This document shows positions 27,201-33,200 of a stretch of DNA of 64,000 nt, in pieces (the first letter of the stretch is position 1; every line of letters begins with the position of its first letter). The translations under genes and the position numbers were made by a program. Under the pieces are notes generated by a model, which saw only the letters and a list, made by a program, of their open reading frames with translations, was not told the DNA's origin and made no database searches. This stretch comes from Thysanoteuthis rhombus (Eukaryota; Mollusca; Cephalopoda; Oegopsida; Thysanoteuthidae), in contig OY735219.1 in NCBI GenBank assembly GCA_963457665.1, forward strand, positions 37,506,477 through 37,570,476, written 5' to 3'.

Positions 27201-30200
27201 ATAAAGTATTTCTATGAGAGGTTATAAAATTTTGAAGATTTCAGAACTGAATAACTCCATTGTTCCAACATTGTCTTAAATATCTTCACTGATAAAACAT
27301 TTTCTATTCTAAACATCACAATATTTACAAAGAAATTCACTTGCAAATAAAATTAGTCAAGTCCTTAGACCAGTGGTTCACAAACTTTATTGTATGACAG
27401 CACACTAAGAAATATATTTGATTTATACGGCACATCAACTGTAAAAATGGTATCAATCAGGCAAAAACATTTAAGTAGTCAATAAACAAAAATTTATATA
27501 TACTATTCATAATCTATTCATAAATATCATTGTCACCATGTTTGTTTGCCTGTTCAGCTCAAAGAGTCACACTGAACCAAACCGATTTACAAAACTAAAG
27601 ATTGAAGACAAAGATCTGGTGTATTTTGAATATAAGATGACACAATGTACAAACGTGTAAAATTCAATGAGTTAAACTCTAGCCCCCTACCTGTGTGGCC
27701 GGTATCATCTCTTCCGCACACACAAGCCTGCATGTTTTTTTTTTAGGTATTTATATGAACTTTGCGGATTTATTAACTGGAAATAACACTTTATGAAGAA
27801 AAAAAAAAAAAAAAAGCCAAAATCGTATATAAAGAAAGATCCGAGTTATAGAGCTGGAGATATTTTTGAAAATATAGCATTAAACATTGTGACAATTTGA
27901 ACAAAGCATTTCAGGTTATAATTAGTATAAGAGATTTTTGCAATATTTTAAGCGCAAAACACATAGATTTAAAAAATTTTTGGCAATCTTCTTTTAAAAG
28001 GACCCATACCATTTTCAGAACTTGAAAACATTGGCGAAATTCACAATGGAAGATCATATGCATGAATTTCTTTTGCTTTTAACCAAGCTTTGTTTTGGCA
28101 TAGAAATCATTTGTGTATAAAAGTGTTTTGTTTCAAGAAAAGATATGATTTTCTTATAAAGAAAATAATCAAGCTCTCATTTATAACATTTTTGTATGCT
28201 TGCCATATAAATACATCTATTCTTGAAAAACTAAGGAAGAAATTTACATGTATGGTCTTCTGTAGCAAATATCACCAATGATTTGAAATGCTAATCACGA
28301 CATGTCCCTTAAACAAATGATTGCCAAATTTTCAATATCTATCCAATAAAAGACAAAATTTTAAAAAATGAGTTTTGATTTCAAATTCAAAGAAAGTTTT
28401 CCCTTGTGATTATACTATTTGAAAGCAAAAATTAGTTATATAACAGATACATACATAAATATTCCTGTCATATATCTATAACAACTACCACAGACTTTTG
28501 ACAAAAGTGACATGTGTCAATAAAAATGTCCGGAATTTAAAATTTTTTAATTTTATAGTAATAATCTTAATGTTATTAATAAGGAGAAAGATTATAGGAA
28601 ATCATCAACAAAGAACTATTCATGTAGACAATATGAACCCAGAGATAATCCTGGTTGAAAATCTAAACTTGTTTTTAGCTGTAAAGTATGCAAGTCTAAC
28701 AGTATTTGGGATATTTTTTTTTCTTCCCCCAATTCACTGTGGTGTAATTCAATGAAATTTATGGTTTCTGTTGATCATTTTTACTGTATGCCTTACTGTA
28801 TTCATTCACACATTTACAAGTTGAAAATGGTAATATTTATCAAAAGGTTTATGGTACAAAATTTATGTTTTTTGGCGACTGAAAGGGTTGGGGAGTCAGC
28901 AAAAATAATTTGCAGATTTATTGTATTCACAACCCTTAGATGTGTCCCTAACCACCAAGAGAGGCAAGGGATAACTGTATATGTTTGCGTACTTTGGAAA
29001 ATTTACGTGGCATACATGGGAGATAGTTGCAGCACACCATTGTACAGTGGCACACAGTTGGAGAAGCACTGCCTCAGACACTCTCCAAAATTAAAATCAA
29101 ATGGAATCCAAACAAAGACAATTCAAATAGTCAAGTATCTTAACTAATAGTAGAACATCATATTAACAGATCTTCCAAATTTGCACTCTAAATCACTTTC
29201 CAAAATCAAGATTCTAGACACAGTGAACAATGGTTAGGTGCTTGTTACCTCTATTGGACACAAATTTGACTTGTTCCAAAAGGTCACATTTTCTGTTCCA
29301 CCAGGAGATGTTGATTGTTTTGATCAAAATAAAACTAAGTATTTATTTATTTTGTCTAAAAATAAAGATAAAGAAGGACTCAAAATAGGGAATGTTGTCT
29401 AGATTATAAATTGCACAGTACCACAAACTCGCTCACTCACTCACTCAATATTAAAAACAATGCATAAAAGTTGTGCACCGTTTTTAAAATTGAGTGAATG
29501 AGTACGAAAGAAATTCATGAAAGAAAAACAGAAGTTAATACATAAATCTCATTGTTATTGCTTTTAACAAATCAAATTATTTATATCTGTAGAAAAAATT
29601 AATAAGTAATTTATATTGTATAGCTGACGATAACCAGTGTAACACAAAAGAATGATCTTCTGGAATGATTCAAATGTGGGTCCAATAAAGATAACAAGTG
29701 CCAATGGTCTTATTACAAATGAAACTATCCTTTTGTGATTTTTCATTCATCAGACATGTAAAAAATATACTAGAACCATAATGAAAAACTCTTTCTCATG
29801 CCAATAATTTCAATATCTATAAAATACCCAAGTGGTGTGACTATCTGAACATAGTTATATTACTTACAAGTTTCCACGAAGGTTAACAGTACAGGAATCT
29901 CCCTTTTTGATATGCTTGAACGTCCATGGATGAACTTCACCTTCAATTATTAATCCAGGAAGCATTAAATCTGAAAAGAGAAATTTAATCAATCAAGATT
30001 TTCTAGTTTCTTGATGAAAACTAAAAGTTAAATCTCGTAATGGCACTCATTCTGATGGCACTATTTAATGACACATGTTTTAATGGTATGTTTGATTTGA
30101 TATTTTTACAAGACTGGAGCTTAGTTTTTGCAGCAACAGCACACAGATTTCAGAGGATTATTTTTAAAATCAAAATCAGTAAACCCTTAAAATAATGTTT

Positions 30201-33200
30201 CTGAAAGTAACCCGTGACAGACCAAGAAAGGGTGATAAAAAGTAATTTTTGTTTGTACTTTTTGGCTATCGATCATTTATTCACTTCGTATGAAATCCAC
30301 TTGTTATAACAATGTATTGAATCCCCAAGGGTGCCTTGGTAACGAGAGTATACTGAAATCAAATTCATCAAATAAGAATCTTCTCTCAGATACTTTGAGG
30401 AAGAATTTACATTGTTTTCTTTTTATTACCTCCTGATTGTGCCATATAAAAATAATAAAATGAAATTCTATCAACATTCAGGGATTTTGTAAGTAATATA
30501 CTACAGTTGGATACCTACGATAAGTTACTGGTTAGCAAGTTAATCTCCCCAGTTATTTGTCAAATGCTGCTGGCTTTCACTTCACATGAATACCCTTGGG
30601 AAACACATGAATACCCCCTCCCCAGTCATGGTGAATACAAGGGCAGTTGGAGCCCTTTAGTCCTGTAAATCTGCCCAACAAAGAGGAAGTTACTCTGTCA
30701 GAAAGAAACTACAGCTTAAGCAAGAGGATACTAACTCTACCCTGTAAAGCCTACTTGCTACTGAAACTCCAAAAGTGGCCCTATGCTCCACCAGGAGTCT
30801 ACAGGAATGAAGAAAAAACATTTTTTGTTAACCTACAGTTTGTTTCACAAGGTGACCACATTACAAAACATTCTTCTTTTTCAATACAAATGGGAAATTA
30901 AAATTTTTCTGTATTTTTTATCACTGCTTCCCACAACAGACTGGTGTAATCACTGTTGCTGGGTTTAGATTATTCAGGTGTTCTGATATTTATATTTATT
31001 TATGTATTTGAACTTTGCCTAGCCCTAATCATTTATAGAAGAAATTTGAAATTATGCACACACACTCCTGCCAATGAGTAGGGAAAACTTTTTTTTTGGT
31101 TTTTGAAAATTCCCTCCCTAAAATAGATTTTTTGGGGGTGGGGGGATTCAATTTACACTGTAAGTTTCTGCTAAATTGTTCCCTTAGTTTGTGTACGGTA
31201 GCATTCAAGCTTGATTTTTGAAAATTTGGACTTTTCAGCAACACAGAACAAAAAAAAGCCAGAAAAATAACTTATTCATTGATCATCCCCAACATGGTAT
31301 GCTGCCTAAAGACATTTGATGCATAACTGTATCTATAGAGTGACTAACCAAACTAGGGATTTGAAAAAATAAATCATAACGTTATGATCCAAAGTATACT
31401 GGTAGTATTTTTATCAAGGTAATTTGATTTTGCCACCAGTGACTAATTCATGAGGTAAAAAGCATCATATATGAGTTGTGGCGATTCATAATTTCCCTTT
31501 GATAGAAAATTTGAGCTTTTAAATGTCTCCAACAATTTACAAAAGACAATGTAATTTTCAATGTGGATTACCTGTACATAATGCCTGAATTTTTTAAAGG
31601 GTATAAAAAAAACAATAACATAGTAATTTTTATTTAATGGTTGAAGAAAACTATTATTTTATTAAATCGAAGATTCTCAATATTTTGAACCAAAATAATC
31701 ATGGCGGTCTATATTTCTTTAATTAGACATTCATCCTGGGAAAGATGAAAAACTCAGAATTAGCAGATCACTTCACCTCTACATGTCCTTCATGTTCAGT
31801 CATGCAATGCAAATTATTTCTGCATGGATTTCTTACTATGATGGTGTCATTATCTGTGGTCGTTTAAGGCGGGAAAATCTAATTTACTTCATTTTTGTCA
31901 CACATACATTCCAGTGGAGATCTATGGGATATATGTATCAATATATGTGTATCCAAAAATGTGACTAGGAGTGTTCAAAGACACAGACAGACCTACAGGT
32001 GAGCAAAGAGAGAAGAATCTGCAGTCCACTTGGCTGGTTGGTCAGACGGACCATCTGTGTGCGAGGGGGGGTCTACAGTGATTCGATTGAAACAGTTTAC
32101 ATTCATTGTTATAAACCACTTTACATAATATGAAATTATTATGAATTTTTAATTCATTCTAAAGTCTGACTAATTTTGATAATAATAACCATTATCTATA
32201 ATTATGATAAATGGCTTCTTCTGCACACGGTCACTATTTTCAAAGAAAACCACTCCAATAATAAAAACTCAAAAATACTGACTTACCAGCACCTGCCACT
32301 AACTTTGTAAATACAGCAGGCCACGTCGTGAAAGACAGCATAATCTGAGGATGTTTCCACAAGAGATAAACTGGAAAGAAAAAGGTCAAATTTAGTAAAT
32401 ACCATATTTACTCATGTATAATGTGAGAAATTTGATACGAAAAATCCGGGTCAAAATTGACGGTTAGTAATTCACTTGAATGTCTAAAAATGATAACATA
32501 TACATATATTAATAAATTGAAGTTACAAAAATCGGGCGTTGCATTATATTCAAGATCACATTGTACTTAAGTAGAAATGGCATGTTTCAAGTTGATTGTA
32601 TCAAAAGAAAATTATGTTACATTTTCTACTAATTACTTATCAACATTTTGTGAATATTAACATTGATATACATAGGTCCATCAATAAGTCCAATGATGCA
32701 TTTATTTTCCACAACAAATATTCATCTTCCAATGTCAATGCACTTGATCAAGAGGTGGATATTAATCACATAGGTTGAACATTTTACAGCAAAATTTCAG
32801 ATCAAAATTTAGATTTTAAGCAGATGAAAGAAGTTTCAAATTTAAAGTGTTAGGTGAATTTTTATAGTAACCTTTTTGATTTTGAAACGAAAATAAGAAC
32901 TATTCATATTCAGTTAAAACCATAGAGAACAACTACATCTTACACTAGATTTGGTGACACGGTACTTTGTTTCAAAATTAAGGAAGTAATCAAATACTAG
33001 CATTCCAAGGAAAATTATGAATCACTACCACACATAAATGTTGTGTTGGGGGTGATCAATTGAAAAGTTGGGAAAAGGAGTGATCAATGAATAAATTACT
33101 TCTCTTACCATTTGTTGGGTTGTGATCACTAAAAGTTTGAATTTTCAAAAGACATCAGGCACTAACTAGTGATCAATTTAGTATAAACGTACATTGCATA

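Larger units (their letters stand above)
25716..29867 (-). other. EIF2D intron 4
   Basis: The intron carries a fragment resembling 1245-1345 in inverted orientation (about 25885-25990), a 19-bp hairpin at 26236-26277, a family A copy at about 26578-26978 and the hAT-type element at 27371-29071. 29080-29867 has nothing recognisable. Confidence 0.7.
29971..32286 (-). other. EIF2D intron 3
   Basis: The intron includes a minus-oriented family A copy at about 31065-31365 and a family B tail at about 31870-32090. 29971-31060 has no recognised element; short open frames at 30647-30968 lack any family signature. Confidence 0.65.

Noticed and set aside
28752-29147. 131-codon plus-strand frame
   Set aside because: It runs across the right terminus of the hAT-type element into flanking sequence and shows no domain, so it is not a gene.
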